Source: Opeltia flavorubescens
Taxonomy: Eukaryota; Ascomycota; Lecanoromycetes; Teloschistales; Teloschistaceae
Assembly: GCA_000442125.1 (NCBI GenBank)
Contig: KE546984.1
Coordinates: 62,001-126,000, forward strand
Reading direction: 5' to 3'
DNA length: 64,000 bases
The notes below the pieces were generated by a model, which worked only from the letters and a program-made list of their open reading frames with translations, had not been told where the DNA came from and ran no database searches. The translations under genes and the position numbers were made by a program. Below, in pieces: positions 31,290 through 42,168 of this stretch. Each line of letters starts with the position of its first letter. Positions within the stretch are counted from its first letter, which is position 1.

Positions 31290-32203
31290 TATATGAAATT
31301 TAAAATTCAGTGACCTTGGCCAACTGAAACGCCTCCCGAAGAAGGTAATGAGACCTCAGCAATGACGTCAAGGGACAAAAGCCAGTCGTAAGGGCGGCAG
31401 TGCGTCGGTAAAACCAGAATCAAGATGAACGACGTGCGTGAATAGAGTTGAAAGATTGATGGTTGTCGTGGAAAGGTGGATATGTGGAGGGTAAGATTTA
31501 ATATAGTACAGGATACTTCTGTGCGCTACAAGATCACCAGCAAGTGGGGGGTATTGATTACCGACTTTTGGGAATGGATCGAGATTTTGATGTGATGAAA
31601 ATGCCATGTCCTTCACCGCTGCATACTATGATGATATCGCCAAGAGAAGTATTGTGAAGGATAAACCTTATATCACTACGTCATGCTCTACCAAAACCTC
31701 AAGTAATATAACTTTTTGAATGAGATTCGGCATCGAAATCAGTTCATTTACTTCTTCTCACCCTTCCAAGTGATTGACATAGAAACATTTACACTACCAG
31801 ATGAGAGGATCGTATTTGAATCGAGTCCCCACCGTTCCACAAAGTAGCATGACCTTGGTTGATTTACCTTTGTTCAAAATGAGAAGAATTACTCCTCCCA
31901 ATAGACTTGAGGACCTCTCTGTAAACGACAGATTCTTTCTTATGCATGATAACTGGAGGGATGGACCGACGGCGAGGGGATAAAGCTCAAAAACCTCATT
32001 CATAGAATGGGATGGAGACAGGACGGCATTATCGAGCATTCTGTGTGGAAGTCAAAGAAGGTATCATTGGCATAGTGAACAAGACTGGCAGGCTGCATTG
32101 TCAGAGGAGAAATGATAGGTGTAATCGAGCATACTGATACAGTGATGAATGAAAGAATCGGATACTCATAAACCTATCGGGAAGGACCTATCCGTTTTCA
32201 CAG
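31290..32203. other. Intergenic stretch
   Basis: About 0.9 kb. Only short frames without recognisable content; no gene or repeat seen. Confidence 0.45.
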
Positions 32204-34316
32204 TCACATCCGGACACACTTAGAGGAACCAATTGAGTTTGATGACGGTGCCGCTGTCCACTTCCAGTACTGAACTTCATTCGTGCCAGCCTGCCCGCGC
32301 TTGTCTAGTGGAAGGGGAAGAGGCTCCAATTTTCCGCCAGCCAGCTTCACACACACCCGACCACGTTCAGTGCAGTCCGAGCATGCTTCGTTGACATTGT
32401 CCAATACGCTCTTGGTATAGATAGCATGCCTTTCGGCGCACTTGGCCTTTCCTGCTCCTGCTCCTGCTCCGTTGAACCAATCTGCCCTCAAGCTGTCCCA
32501 TCTTGATACCTGCTGCTTGATAATCCGAACAATAGCCTGGGGTACAATCGCACATGTGAAGTTGTCGCGCTTGAGATCAGCTAGATCCCATTGCGGAACA
32601 TCACTCCTAGGCGGCTGCCCTGGTACTCTGATGATCGATCTAGTGAAAGACGAGGTGTCCGCGTTCCGATCTTTGGAATGATTGCCATAAGGAGTAAGAG
32701 GAGGGTTGCTAGACGCCGCTTCGCTGTTGAAGTCAGAAGGCGTAGCTGGCTCGTCCGGACTCTCTTCGTGAGAACGCTTTCTGCTGCTAGTAGCACCAGA
32801 TGACATGTCGTTCACAGATGTTGTGGTATTCCAGAAATGACCACGTAATTCCGGTGACTCCCTAACGCGGACCCTTCTATCGTCCGCATCGGCTTGCCTG
32901 TCCCACCTGCGTTTCAGCTCAGCACGCCCAGTCTCCAGGCCCTTGAGCATCTGCCAAAGCTCATCGCGTTGTCTAGTCGCGTTCTGGGCAGTAGCAACGA
33001 GGCGATCGATCCTGGGTTGGAACTTGGCTTGGGCATCGCTGGTCGCTGCAGCGCACTGGCGTTCAAGATCCCGAATCCGCTTGTGCGAGTATATCAACTC
33101 TGATGAAGGTGTGACTTCGTACATCCTCAGCTTACGTTCCACTGCAGCCAATCGACGTTCCAAACGTTGTATTTTTTCGGTTGTAGATACCTTCCCTTTG
33201 GCATATTGTTGCTGGACGGCTCGTATTGCACTTTCGACAGCATCATCAACCCTTGCCCGTGAAGTCTGTGATTCTCCATGGCCACGTAAAGAGTGAGACT
33301 GCGAAGATGCTACGTGAGCAACAGAAGACTCAACTTGAAACCCTTGTTGTGATACATCCAGGTCCGGCGTGCTAGGCGTGTTGGTTGAATCTCTGTGCTC
33401 GGTCCTTAGACGAGCCAGGTGCTCGGCTTCGAAATCACGAAATCTGTCTTGATATGCAAATTTTCCTGTCTTCATCTGATTGTGTTCAGCTTCCGAGGTG
33501 TTTGCATCACTGTCTTCTCGATTCCGGGGATTGAGACGCTGAGTCAATCGCGACACCTCGTTGCATTTTGCTTCCAATTCCTTCTCTTTGTGTCTGAGAT
33601 CTACCCGGAGCTGATTGACGGTCTCTGCCAAATCGTTCGCAATGTCGGAAAATCGCTGCTTGTCTTTCTCGACCTCCTGTAATCGTTTTCGGTATCTTCC
33701 TACATCTAGGTCTCTCGCTGAAAGCTGAGCTTCCAGCTCTGACCTCTGCTCCAATAGTCTCCCAAACTTTTTGTTTATTGCCTTGGCAATAACCACTGCG
33801 TCTATCTCAATCGACCTGTATGTCACTGGGAAATTCAAATTGTTAATGGTGGATTGCAGTGTAGTCATGGCGTCACTGAAAGCTGCGACCTGGTGGTCCT
33901 GTTCTTCTAGGCTGTGCTGGCTGACCTGTCCCTGCTCATGCACATTCGATGCTCGATCATTACGCTTGATGGGTTTCGCTGTAATGACGGGTCGTGTCCT
34001 TCTCATCGCGGGCTCTTGCTCTTTCAATTGCTGCAGAGCTGCGTCATATTGCGCTATGCGAGCCTCCAGTGTATTCCGGAAGATGCTCGCCTCTGTAAGC
34101 TTCTGCGTCAAGCTAGCATGTTGGGTTCCGACGCGCCGTCCTCATAGCTTCTAGAGATCGCGTCAGCTCAGCAATGATCTCATCGGACAGGCGTAATAAG
34201 GGACTGTCTAGATATTGATTCCTGTTCCCCACCGTAGCGACTAACTCCTCGGTACTCAACCCCCTGGTCTCAGCCACAGAGAGTGCGTTAGAGGCATCAC
34301 CTGATGTGTTTTGCAT
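32204..34316 (-). CDS. Long coiled-coil protein with Cys-rich C-terminal motif; one frame break
   Basis: About 700 residues if two frames are one gene. From ATG 34316 the frame reads to LSDEIIAELTRSLEAMRTA near 34137. The coiled coil then continues in the next frame (TQHASLTQKLTEASIFRN) to the stop at 32204. One extra base in ACGGCGCG would explain this; it may be a sequencing error or a true frameshift, since no good intron is present. Long heptad-rich regions follow (LEQRSELEAQLSARD, KIQRLERRLAAVERKL). The C-terminal part has a compact motif, CAERH...ACSDCTERGRVCV, that resembles half of a fungal Zn2Cys6 cluster or a zinc ribbon. It may be a nuclear scaffold or DNA-linked protein. The function is not known. 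Confidence 0.6.
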
Positions 34317-35235
34317 GTTCGTTCTGAATCACAAGTAATACAACCTATGACGTGCCCACCGAAATGGGATTTTGCTTCTTTCGAAGCGAGAGAAATCCTC
34401 TCCCGTGACAAAAGTCTCAAAACTTCAATGCCCAGTGCCGGGATATCCGGCGACTGTCTGTAAAGATAAGAAGAAGAGTGTGATATTATCGAAGAATAGG
34501 AGAAAGAGATATGGCTCGAGGCGTGGGTGTCGTGTGTGCAGATCGAGATGCAAAGAGAACGAGCTTAATATCGGAGTGGGTCACGTGATCGTCACTCAGA
34601 ACACTGACCTTGTGAAAAGGCTTAATCATTCACGATCTGGGATTCATATCGATCAAGATTTAATTGAGATTTCCCAATGACTACTACAGTGCCTCACGGC
34701 TATCGAGGAAATATACCTACAAATATGGGAAGTGAGGATGCAAAGGAGAACGAAGAATGGACTTAGGATCGGCGACCTCCTTCTCGACTACGACACTAAG
34801 GAACAGAATGTATCACAAGCTTAGGACGTAGAGCTGGCGTCCAGAGTAAAGGGCAAGCTCCCATACCAAATGTAGCTTGTAGGACGAGGGTTTGAAAAAC
34901 AATGATACAAACCCGATTCAAGTCTGTTTCCCTCCCTCTGTGCGTCCTGGTATCTTCCAAACAGAGTCCACTGCACAGACATAAAATCTCGCCTCAAAGA
35001 TTCGAAGTGTCGTCGAACCGCTCGTCTGATATTTCGGTCACGGCAGCGGACCAAATGTACCACTTTCTTACACCTTCGCTGTTCAGGAAGTCTAGGTATC
35101 CCATCTTCATGTTGCTACAAAGCTTTCTTGAATGCATGAGAGATACTTACCCTATACTCGGGTCAGTGAGACTTAAGATCGAATTGCCCAACAGCCAGAG
35201 TGATCCAAAACAATTTCTAAGAAAGTGACAAGAAT
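34317..35235. other. Intergenic stretch
   Basis: About 0.9 kb; no convincing gene on either strand. Confidence 0.4.
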
Positions 35236-35580
35236 AACGCGTCTCATTTGCCGCCCCTTTAGCGCGCATCCCTCCTAGCATTTAAACAATCTTCACACAG
35301 CAATTCTTCTTTTCTCTCTTTGCACTTCTTCGGAAGTGCCCATTTCCTCGGAAATGCTTCTCCTGTGGTCGCAAAGACCCGGGAGTCAGATCTCAATATT
35401 CCTTTTCTTCTTCCTTCTTCTCGCTTGTTCAGAAGTGAAAGTACAACAGACTTCTTTGGAAGTGTTCATCCTGTGGCCGCAAGGGCCTGGGATTCAGATC
35501 TTGGAAAATGGCTCGCTTCTCGCTTCTTCGGAAGTGTTCATCCTGTGGCCGCAAGGGTCCGGGATTCAGATTACAAAAAT
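35236..35580 (+). repeat. Hairpin repeat cluster B
   Basis: Related to cluster A, 13.5 kb away. Short hairpins: 35322-35339 (GCACTTC-TTCG-GAAGTGC), 35341-35356 (CATTTC-CTCG-GAAATG), 35450-35463 (ACTTC-TTTG-GAAGT) and 35522-35535 (GCTTC-TTCG-GAAGT). Long hairpins: 35360-35385, 35469-35492 and 35541-35564. Each has an outer stem of 5-6 pairs, a single bulged T, an inner stem of 4 pairs and a loop GCAAG or GCAAA. GGGATTCAGAT or GGGAGTCAGAT follows. The inner stem is GGTC/GACC in one unit and GGCC/GGCC or GGCC/GGTC in the others, so pairing is kept while bases change. Confidence 0.65.
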
Positions 35581-36384
35581 CTTGGTCGGCGTTACCTTCG
35601 GGCATGATGATGGCCATCTCTTGGTAGGTCTAGATGTCAGAGACGTGAGAGCGCTGCTTTTCGTTCGGGAATTGCTCGGTTCTGAATTTCTGTGAAGATC
35701 GGGAAAGCGAACTTTGCAGAAGTCAATGGCTTGTACCTGGTAGCGGCGTCGCGTCAGCGTGACAGGGCAGTCAAGGTTTCGGGCTACGTCAATCCTAATA
35801 GAATCTCCTCCGCAAGCAGAGTGGCAGCTTGTCTAAGCGTTGAGGATGGAAATATCCGAGTTGTACTTTGGAGCCATCATTGCGACCGCACTCCGGAAAA
35901 GAGACGGAGCAGCCAGAGACCAACTTGAGGAGGATAAGGAAGGAGAGGAAGAGAGCAAGAGGATTTGGGGGAGATAGTGGGGTGGTGGAGCAGGGAAAAG
36001 GGCCAGGCAGGTAAGATCGCGTTGATGCCCTGCATTCTTTCAGCGAAGAGAAGAAACACCAAGCTCAGAGATGAGGGGAGAAGGTTGAAATGCGGAGAGG
36101 ATCAAAGCACTCGCCACGTTGGATTTGGATATGGAACAGATTATTGGTTGCAAATAACGAGAACACATGTCTCATTTCGTTTGTGTGATCCTTCAGACTT
36201 CTCAGAAGAGACTGCTCTTAAGAGTGCGACTGTCGCTACAGGTGGTTCTTTGATCTCTCGACGGTCCATCGATCTCTCGACGGTCCATCGACATAGCGAA
36301 CATGAACGATAGAAGAACATGGCATACGCTATATCTGCCCTCGTAGATAGCAGCCCATCATTATATATTATCAATCATCAGCCA
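35581..36384. other. Intergenic stretch
   Basis: No convincing gene between hairpin cluster B and the 3' end of the TPA1-type gene. It contains the short tandem duplication noted at 36251-36289. Confidence 0.4.
36251..36289 (+). repeat. Short tandem duplication
   Basis: GATCTCTCGACGGTCCATC occurs twice in a row. Its role is unknown; it lies downstream of the minus-strand TPA1-type gene. Confidence 0.7.
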
Positions 36385-38456
36385 TCAATCATCATCTTCA
36401 CTCTCAATCTCCGTCTCAATCTCCGTCTCGCTTTCTTCATGCTCTCCAACCCCCGAACCGGCCTTTGGTTGGGATTCTTCCCCTTCCTTCTCACTCTCCC
36501 CATCCCCATCCCCTAAAACGCCAAATTCCCCCACCAAATCCCATCGATCCCCAGGAGCTTCCCTACTCACATATTTCACAAACCTCAGCACACCTTGATC
36601 TCTCAGCACCAAGCCTAGTGTATTCCAACACGCTGGCATGGAAAACAAAACGCCATCGTCTTCATCATCATCAGCTGTGGATTTGTAGACCGCAGGGTCC
36701 GCCTTGCCGGATTTCTTGCTTTGATTTGATGAAGGTCGAGAAGCGCGAGCGCCGGTGCTGAGATCCTGTGGGACTGCGATACCGTCATCGCTGCCATGCT
36801 GGCCGTCATCGTTAGTATCGTTGTCTGCGTCTTCGCTGGCCATGTATGCTACGTAGCCGCCGAAGGTTTGCTCTTCGGAATCCTTGCTTGTGGTTCTTGT
36901 CCCATCGTCGTGCTGGTCCTCCTCATTCCCATTCTTGGGTTGTCCATCGAGTGCCGCATCCTCATCCCCACCCCAACCTCGACTCGGGGTAATAGCAAGA
37001 ATAATCTCCAGCTGCGACTCCTCCCCACTATATCCAGTAGCCAATGTATAATCTTTCCCCCTGCGAAAACGCCTCGCGCAAAGATCGTAAGACGACAGCG
37101 TCAACCCAGTGGCTAGTTGAAGCCACTTACGAAAAGCCTCGGAGGGAAGGAGATTCTGCAATAGATCCTGTATCGGTGAGTCCTGATCTCCTTTCTCCGA
37201 AGCTTGTTGGTACAGGAACCGTTGCTTATGAGGAGGTCTTGCCACCCGCCAGGAAGTCTTGCTCTCAATATCTTCGACCGTGGTTGGCAGGGCCCGAGAC
37301 TCCTCTTGTAGGGCATACTCGCGCAAAGAAGAGGCGAATTTCTTGCTGAGGAAGGTGCCGAGCCATATCGAACATTCGTCGGAAAATGTTTCGGAGACGG
37401 AATCTAGGGTATCAGGAGTGAGGTATGTTGGGGCAATGTACTTGAGCAGGAAGTCAAGGTCGGACTCTGTCAAGGTTGGCTCTTGTGATGCTGCAGCTGG
37501 CGGATCTTTATATTGGCACTTGTTGGACGTCGGTCGATCCAGCTTATCGGCGCTGCTTTGCAGCTGCTGTAGACTGCTTTTTTCCGCCAAAGATTCTTCA
37601 AGACCCTCGATGTACCCTTCTTCGCCTTCCTGAGGTATATGATACCAGCCACTTATCGCCATTCTGACCCTCTCTTCCTCTGCACCGGGATACACCTCTT
37701 CAACATCGTGAAAGCTCTCCCCAGGCTGTACAGCGAAGAAGCTCAATTGATTGAAAGCTGGCGGTATCGAGACACTGAAATCCGAACTGGGCACCTTGAC
37801 CTCGCCATCGTCTGTCGTGTGGGTCTGAGTAAGATACAACCGTAGAGCACCTCCCCATTCGGGCCTCCACGGGCGATCTGGATCCGTCAGGTATAAGATG
37901 TAGCTGACCCTCCTACTCCCAATAACATCGTCGTGGCAAAGGAGATGGCAACCAGGCGTGTAGACGTTGATGGCCATATCCGTCTTCTTCCCCGACAATA
38001 ATCCCGCCCCAGTGACCGTCGACAGGAAGGCTCGAAAGGCCGGAGAGTACAAAGCATCGCGGACTTTAAGCAGAGACGGTAGAAGCCTGAGGGAAGAATC
38101 ATCGAGTCCATCAAGATTTGCAAGATCTCCAGATTGGTGTATTTTGTAAATATCCGTCTCTTTCGGGGTGAAGGAAAGATTCGCTTGAATTTCACTCCGG
38201 ACGTCGCGTAACAGCTGGGGTGCAAGCAGGTTTTGAATCACACCATGTTTGTAGCTTCAAATTTGCGGTGAGAAGAAGCCGGATTGTATAAGTTGTCCGG
38301 AGATTTTGCTTACGGCTCTGATTTGCTATATTGCTGGTGATACCCTTCCGCTTGTTGCAAGAGGTCTTCGCGAAATTGCGTCGAGCCATTGGCTTCGACT
38401 GCAACCTTCTTCTTGACTGGACTCTCCTGTAGATCCACCGAGGCTCTTCGTTTCAT
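36385..38456 (-). CDS. tpa1: Prolyl 3,4-dihydroxylase TPA1/OFD1 family
   Basis: Exons 38456-38314 and 38254-36385 (intron 38255-38313, GTAAGC...TTGAAG) give 670 residues. The N-terminus carries a bipartite nuclear signal (KRRASVDLQESPVKKK). Residues about 70-260 are a 2-oxoglutarate/Fe(II) oxygenase domain with the metal motif in LLCHDDVIGSRRVSYILYLT (HxD), the distal His in SFHDVEEV, and an Arg for oxoglutarate in RVRMAISGWYH. A second, non-catalytic fold-like half follows, and the tail is strongly acidic, as in yeast Tpa1. The family hydroxylates ribosomal protein uS12 and, as Ofd1, links oxygen to SREBP turnover. The acidic tail ends in a small coding repeat (ETEIETEIESEDDD). It is divergent from grg-1. 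Confidence 0.92.
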
Positions 38457-38702
38457 CGTTGACGGCTTGAGAATGTGCGTCTGAACTTGTGAGTGGTCAA
38501 GCAATTTCGCATTCCGAGGCTAAACCCCACCTCGATAAGACCGTCTCTAGGAGAGGCACGTGGAGCATGACGTCAGGTAAATACCTCAAAGAATGGCATA
38601 TGAAAGGAAGCGCATTTCCTTTGTCATTTTCTCCATCACTATCCTCATATCACTACGCATCACAAGCTACACTCAAACCACGTCTCACTACCAAGAATCA
38701 CA
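38457..38702. promoter_or_regulatory. Bidirectional promoter with CRE palindrome
   Basis: The 246 bases between the divergent starts of the TPA1 and GRG-1 type genes hold a perfect TGACGTCA at 38568-38575, the full site of CREB/ATF-type bZIP factors. In a shared promoter it could serve either gene. Function is inferred. Confidence 0.55.
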
Positions 38703-39312
38703 ATGCAGAACATTAAGTAAGCTTTAACACCCTCATCCCTCTCCACCTCACCAGAAAGCCCACTGACGCCCTCCCCTCTCACTAGGAACGCCGCGAATTA
38801 CATGTCCGAGAAAGTCCAAGGGACTGGCGCTGAAGCCTCCAAGGAAGCGAACAAATGTACTATACATACCCGCTCTTCATTCCCTCCTCTGTCTTGACAG
38901 ACATCACCACTACTCCGCCCTCCATGCCCAAAACCATAATACCACCCCAAGCCTTTCTCTCCCCATTGACACAGATCACCTCTACCCCACATTCACCATC
39001 TCATCTATGCACAGCATCCGCCCAGCATACCTACCATTCTTACAATCCCTTGTCCTAGTCTAGTACTGACATCTCTCCACAGCAATCGCAAAAGACTCCA
39101 ACGTCCCAATCTCCACCCGCGCCCGTGCCGCAGGAGACATGATGTCCGACAAGATGGATCAGCACAAACATGAAGTAGGCCTCCCCCTACTCTAGTTTCC
39201 AGCCTACATCCCATGCCCCTCCTTCCAGAAATAAAGGGAAGAAGCTTGACTGATTGATGGAAATTTGATTCAGGCCGATGCGAAGGTTCATAAAGAGCAA
39301 GCGAAACACTAA
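38703..39312 (+). CDS. grg-1: Glucose-repressible / clock-controlled protein GRG-1 (CCG-1)
   Basis: Four exons: 38703-38716, 38786-38856, 39083-39174 and 39274-39312, all with GT...AG introns (the second is 226 bases). The product is 71 residues, the same length as Neurospora CCG-1/GRG-1. It starts MQNIKNAANYMSEKVQGTG, continues ASKEANKSIAKDSNVPIS and ends ADAKVHKEQAKH. These blocks match the family along its full length. The protein is small, hydrophilic and helical, resembles stress-type LEA proteins, and is known in fungi for strong induction on glucose loss, stress and circadian time. Its exact activity is unknown even in model fungi. The CRE site in the short divergent promoter fits stress control. 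Confidence 0.93.
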
Positions 39313-39696
39313 GTCGCCTCGGGGAAGCAAATTTGGAATGGATGATCCTAGACAAATGGCTGAATACGGGAGGAGGGAGTCGGTTATGCTTTAAAGGAGA
39401 GGGTGGGGGGCGGCTTTGATAACGAACGCGAAGACCTGCAATTCGGAATGATTCCAATTATTATGATTCTACAGAACAAGGGAATGTGCACAGATTCCGG
39501 TCTAGTTTCCAGAGGAAGTCCAGTAATATTTGCCATAAAGATTCGTTGAACAATAATGCTATACTAATCTCCCCCAATAGCCACCCATATGTGTCCATCC
39601 AGATAAACCTGCACAGCCATACATGAAATCTTTCACCAAGCATTCTATCCACAATCTTCCTTCCCCCATCTCTCTCCACCCCCAACAATCTTTCCC
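39313..39696. other. Convergent intergenic stretch
   Basis: Contains the 3' regions of the GRG-1 and PEX5 type genes; no further gene seen. Confidence 0.5.
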
Positions 39697-41709
39697 TCAA
39701 AAATCAAACTCCCCCCTAAAAGCCTCCACATCCATCCCCATCTGCACCTTCTCCGCCAAATCCCTCCTGCCCATATTGCCGAAAACCCTCCTCAGCGTCT
39801 CCATCAAATTCGTACTCTGATTCATCCCCGCCATCCTCCTAACCTCCCCCTCACTAATCCTTCCCCCTGAATTCCCACCCCCCACCGGCCCCATCTCCTC
39901 CCCAATAACCTCCCTAACCCTCTCCACCCCCTCCCTCTCCACAACTTTATGCATAGCCAGCGCCCCCAAAAGATGCTGCGCCGCCTCCTCATTACACCCA
40001 ATATTAATACAACTAACCCCCAAATTATACCTCGCCCTTACGAAATTCGGGTTCAGCTGCAACGCCCTCTCATAAGCTTGTATAGCCTCCTCACTCCTCC
40101 CGCTATTCGCCAGCGTAGCGCCAAGACGATTCCAAAGCAGGTGCGCCTGATCGCGGTGGTTGGAGTGTCCCTGCTCGGAACTAGCGAGCGCAGCTTCGAA
40201 GCAATCGACCGCTTTGGCGTATTCCTCTGCGCCGTAGAAGAGGACGCCGAGGCCGACTTGTACGTCTGGGTCCATGTGTTCGCCTTGAGGGGAAACCTGC
40301 GCGGCGCGGATGAAGTTCGATGTGACTTTTTCGTGGAGGAGGGTGCGGTCTGTGAAGCCCATTTCTGCAGGAGCGGAGACTTGATCGGGGGAAAGGATGG
40401 AAGGGTATTTGGTTGAGAGCCAGCGCTCAAGGGTACGGTAGGCGGTTGAGTCATAGCCTTCGTTAGTGTAGGAGATGGCGAGGCCCATGAGGGCGGGGAG
40501 GTTATTTGGGTCGATCTGGACGGCGTGTTCGAGGGCGCGGATGGCGGGGGTTTCCTTTTCGTTTTGGGCTTGGACGTTGCCAAGGGCGACCCAAGCTTCG
40601 AGATGCTGGGGGTCTTTTTGCACGGCGGCTTCGAAAGCTAGGGCGGCTAGAGAAAGATTACCGGCTTCGCGCATGATGCGGGTACCTTCTGAAAAAGGAT
40701 CCTTTGCGTTCGAGAAGATGTTGGAGTCTTCGAAGAGGTAGTCACCGAGATGGGAGTCGTGGTTGTGGATGCCATCGAAAGTGTCCCAGGTATCGAAGTC
40801 GCGCATCATACCTTCTGGATCCCAAGTGCGGATATCGTTATTGCTGAACATTTGACTGGCGTAGTCGGCATTCTCAGCTTGGATTCCGCGCCAGACAGAC
40901 TCAAAGTCTCCGAACTCATTCGTTTCAGACATGGGAACTGACCTGTCCAAGCCATTTAGCTCTTGCTCCATGGCTTCATTGGCCTCGGTATCGAGGTCTT
41001 TCCCAACAGCGTCGATCTCAGCGAACTGCTGTTCCCAATCTTGATCATCGAGTTCGACCATGCGACCTTTTCCCTTACTCTGAACAGTTGATTCCATCGG
41101 CCTTCTTTGCATCGGGCTGTACATTCCCATCGAGCTCATCCCATTCATGCCGTAATTCATGCCCATAGGTCGTCGATAACCGTTCGATTGTAAAGGGCTA
41201 GTGACCCGTGAAGACTGATTCCTTTCCATTTGTTGAAACCGCTGGAACTCTGCTGGACTGAATCCCTGAGATGCCGTTCCGGCAGCTTTGAAAGTCGGGA
41301 ATGCCGCGTTCATCCTCGCCTGCTCCCCAGGATCGAAGTCTTCGGCCCAAGCAGGAGACCCGATTGCTGGGCCTGATATCCGATATCCATCGAGATCCCG
41401 GCGCATCTGCTCCATAGCAAAAGGTTGAAGGGCATTTTCCCGCAGTTGACTGCTATCTTGTAGGAACTCTTGCATTGCCTGTAACACATCGTCAGCTTTG
41501 TAGGAACAGGACGGAACAAAGATAAGATGAAGTCTTACAGCATCCTGACTACTTCCATCCCGTTGCGTTCGAAAGCTCTCTTGCAGCCCTGGCGGACCTG
41601 AGCCGACAAGTCTGTCTCTTTGTAATGATTTATCGTCTTGGACGTGTTTGGTGAATTGGCTGAGCGGGTTGCCCGCAGTAGAACATTCAGCGCCTCCGAG
41701 GAAAGCCAT
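39697..41709 (-). CDS. pex5: Peroxisomal targeting signal 1 receptor PEX5
   Basis: Exons 41709-41539 and 41478-39697 give 650 residues. The start is the family N-terminus FLGGAECSTAGNPLSQFTKH, which includes the conserved Cys that is mono-ubiquitinated for recycling. The 60-base intron (41479-41538; GTAAGA, GCTGACG branch, TTACAG) is a multiple of three without a stop, so read-through would only insert 20 residues. WxxxF-type motifs for PEX14/PEX13 binding are visible (WAEDF, WEQQF). The C-terminal half carries about seven TPR repeats (AWVALGNVQAQNEKE, NLPALMGLAISYTNEG, LWNRLGATLANSGRSEEAIQ, VRARYNLGVSCINIG), which bind SKL-type signals. It cycles between cytosol and the peroxisome membrane. 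Confidence 0.95.
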   Translation of the reverse strand: MAFLGGAECSTAGNPLSQFTKHVQDDKSLQRDRLVGSGPPGLQESFRTQRDGSSQDAVRLHLIFVPSCSYKADDVLQAMQEFLQDSSQLRENALQPFAMEQMRRDLDGYRISGPAIGSPAWAEDFDPGEQARMNAAFPTFKAAGTASQGFSPAEFQRFQQMERNQSSRVTSPLQSNGYRRPMGMNYGMNGMSSMGMYSPMQRRPMESTVQSKGKGRMVELDDQDWEQQFAEIDAVGKDLDTEANEAMEQELNGLDRSVPMSETNEFGDFESVWRGIQAENADYASQMFSNNDIRTWDPEGMMRDFDTWDTFDGIHNHDSHLGDYLFEDSNIFSNAKDPFSEGTRIMREAGNLSLAALAFEAAVQKDPQHLEAWVALGNVQAQNEKETPAIRALEHAVQIDPNNLPALMGLAISYTNEGYDSTAYRTLERWLSTKYPSILSPDQVSAPAEMGFTDRTLLHEKVTSNFIRAAQVSPQGEHMDPDVQVGLGVLFYGAEEYAKAVDCFEAALASSEQGHSNHRDQAHLLWNRLGATLANSGRSEEAIQAYERALQLNPNFVRARYNLGVSCINIGCNEEAAQHLLGALAMHKVVEREGVERVREVIGEEMGPVGGGNSGGRISEGEVRRMAGMNQSTNLMETLRRVFGNMGRRDLAEKVQMGMDVEAFRGEFDF

Positions 41710-42168
41710 ATGATACAGTGACAGAAGAGCAGTATATTTGACAATCAAATGCTACAGCCTAGAACGCCGGCAATGCAGTAGAATTCGTGATAGGTGACGG
41801 AGTACTCTTCAAACACTTTGCCAATTAACCGCTGACCTTTGACGTCAGATGAGCCGAGGTTATTTCAAGCAAGGTGATAAGATAAGATCTTTTCAAGGGT
41901 ATCATGGCAGGGGCTGATCACTGACTGGTCACAAACTTTTGTCCAGTAGTAATCCACTATCACTTAACGACGACATCATTTTGTGAGATAGCTTTTCACG
42001 AGATCAGAATCCTAACTTCGGTTTAGTTTCTCCAAATCCCCAGTGAATAATCTAATTACTTTCCCTCCTCCATCCCCACTAACGACGAGACTCTAGGACC
42101 CACTGGTCGCCACCTCCAAACCCCTTTTACTTCTACCCATCACTCTCCCCATCACCTCATCAATCTCA
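41710..42168. promoter_or_regulatory. PEX5 promoter region and LYS2 3' region
   Basis: A perfect CRE palindrome TGACGTCA lies at 41840-41847, about 130 bases upstream of the PEX5 start. The rest is presumed 3' UTR of the upstream LYS2 gene. Confidence 0.45.

Noticed and set aside
34372-34680. Plus-strand frame with a Cys/Arg-rich phrase (RRGCRVCRSRC)
   Set aside because: It looks like a chance frame: overlaps the presumed promoter of the minus-strand gene and shows no wider protein texture.
35336-35695. Open frames with repeated peptide phrases such as FFGSVHPVAARAWDSD over hairpin cluster B
   Set aside because: The peptide repeat simply follows the DNA hairpin repeat; the base changes keep stem pairing rather than amino acids, and no ATG or splice context supports a protein.
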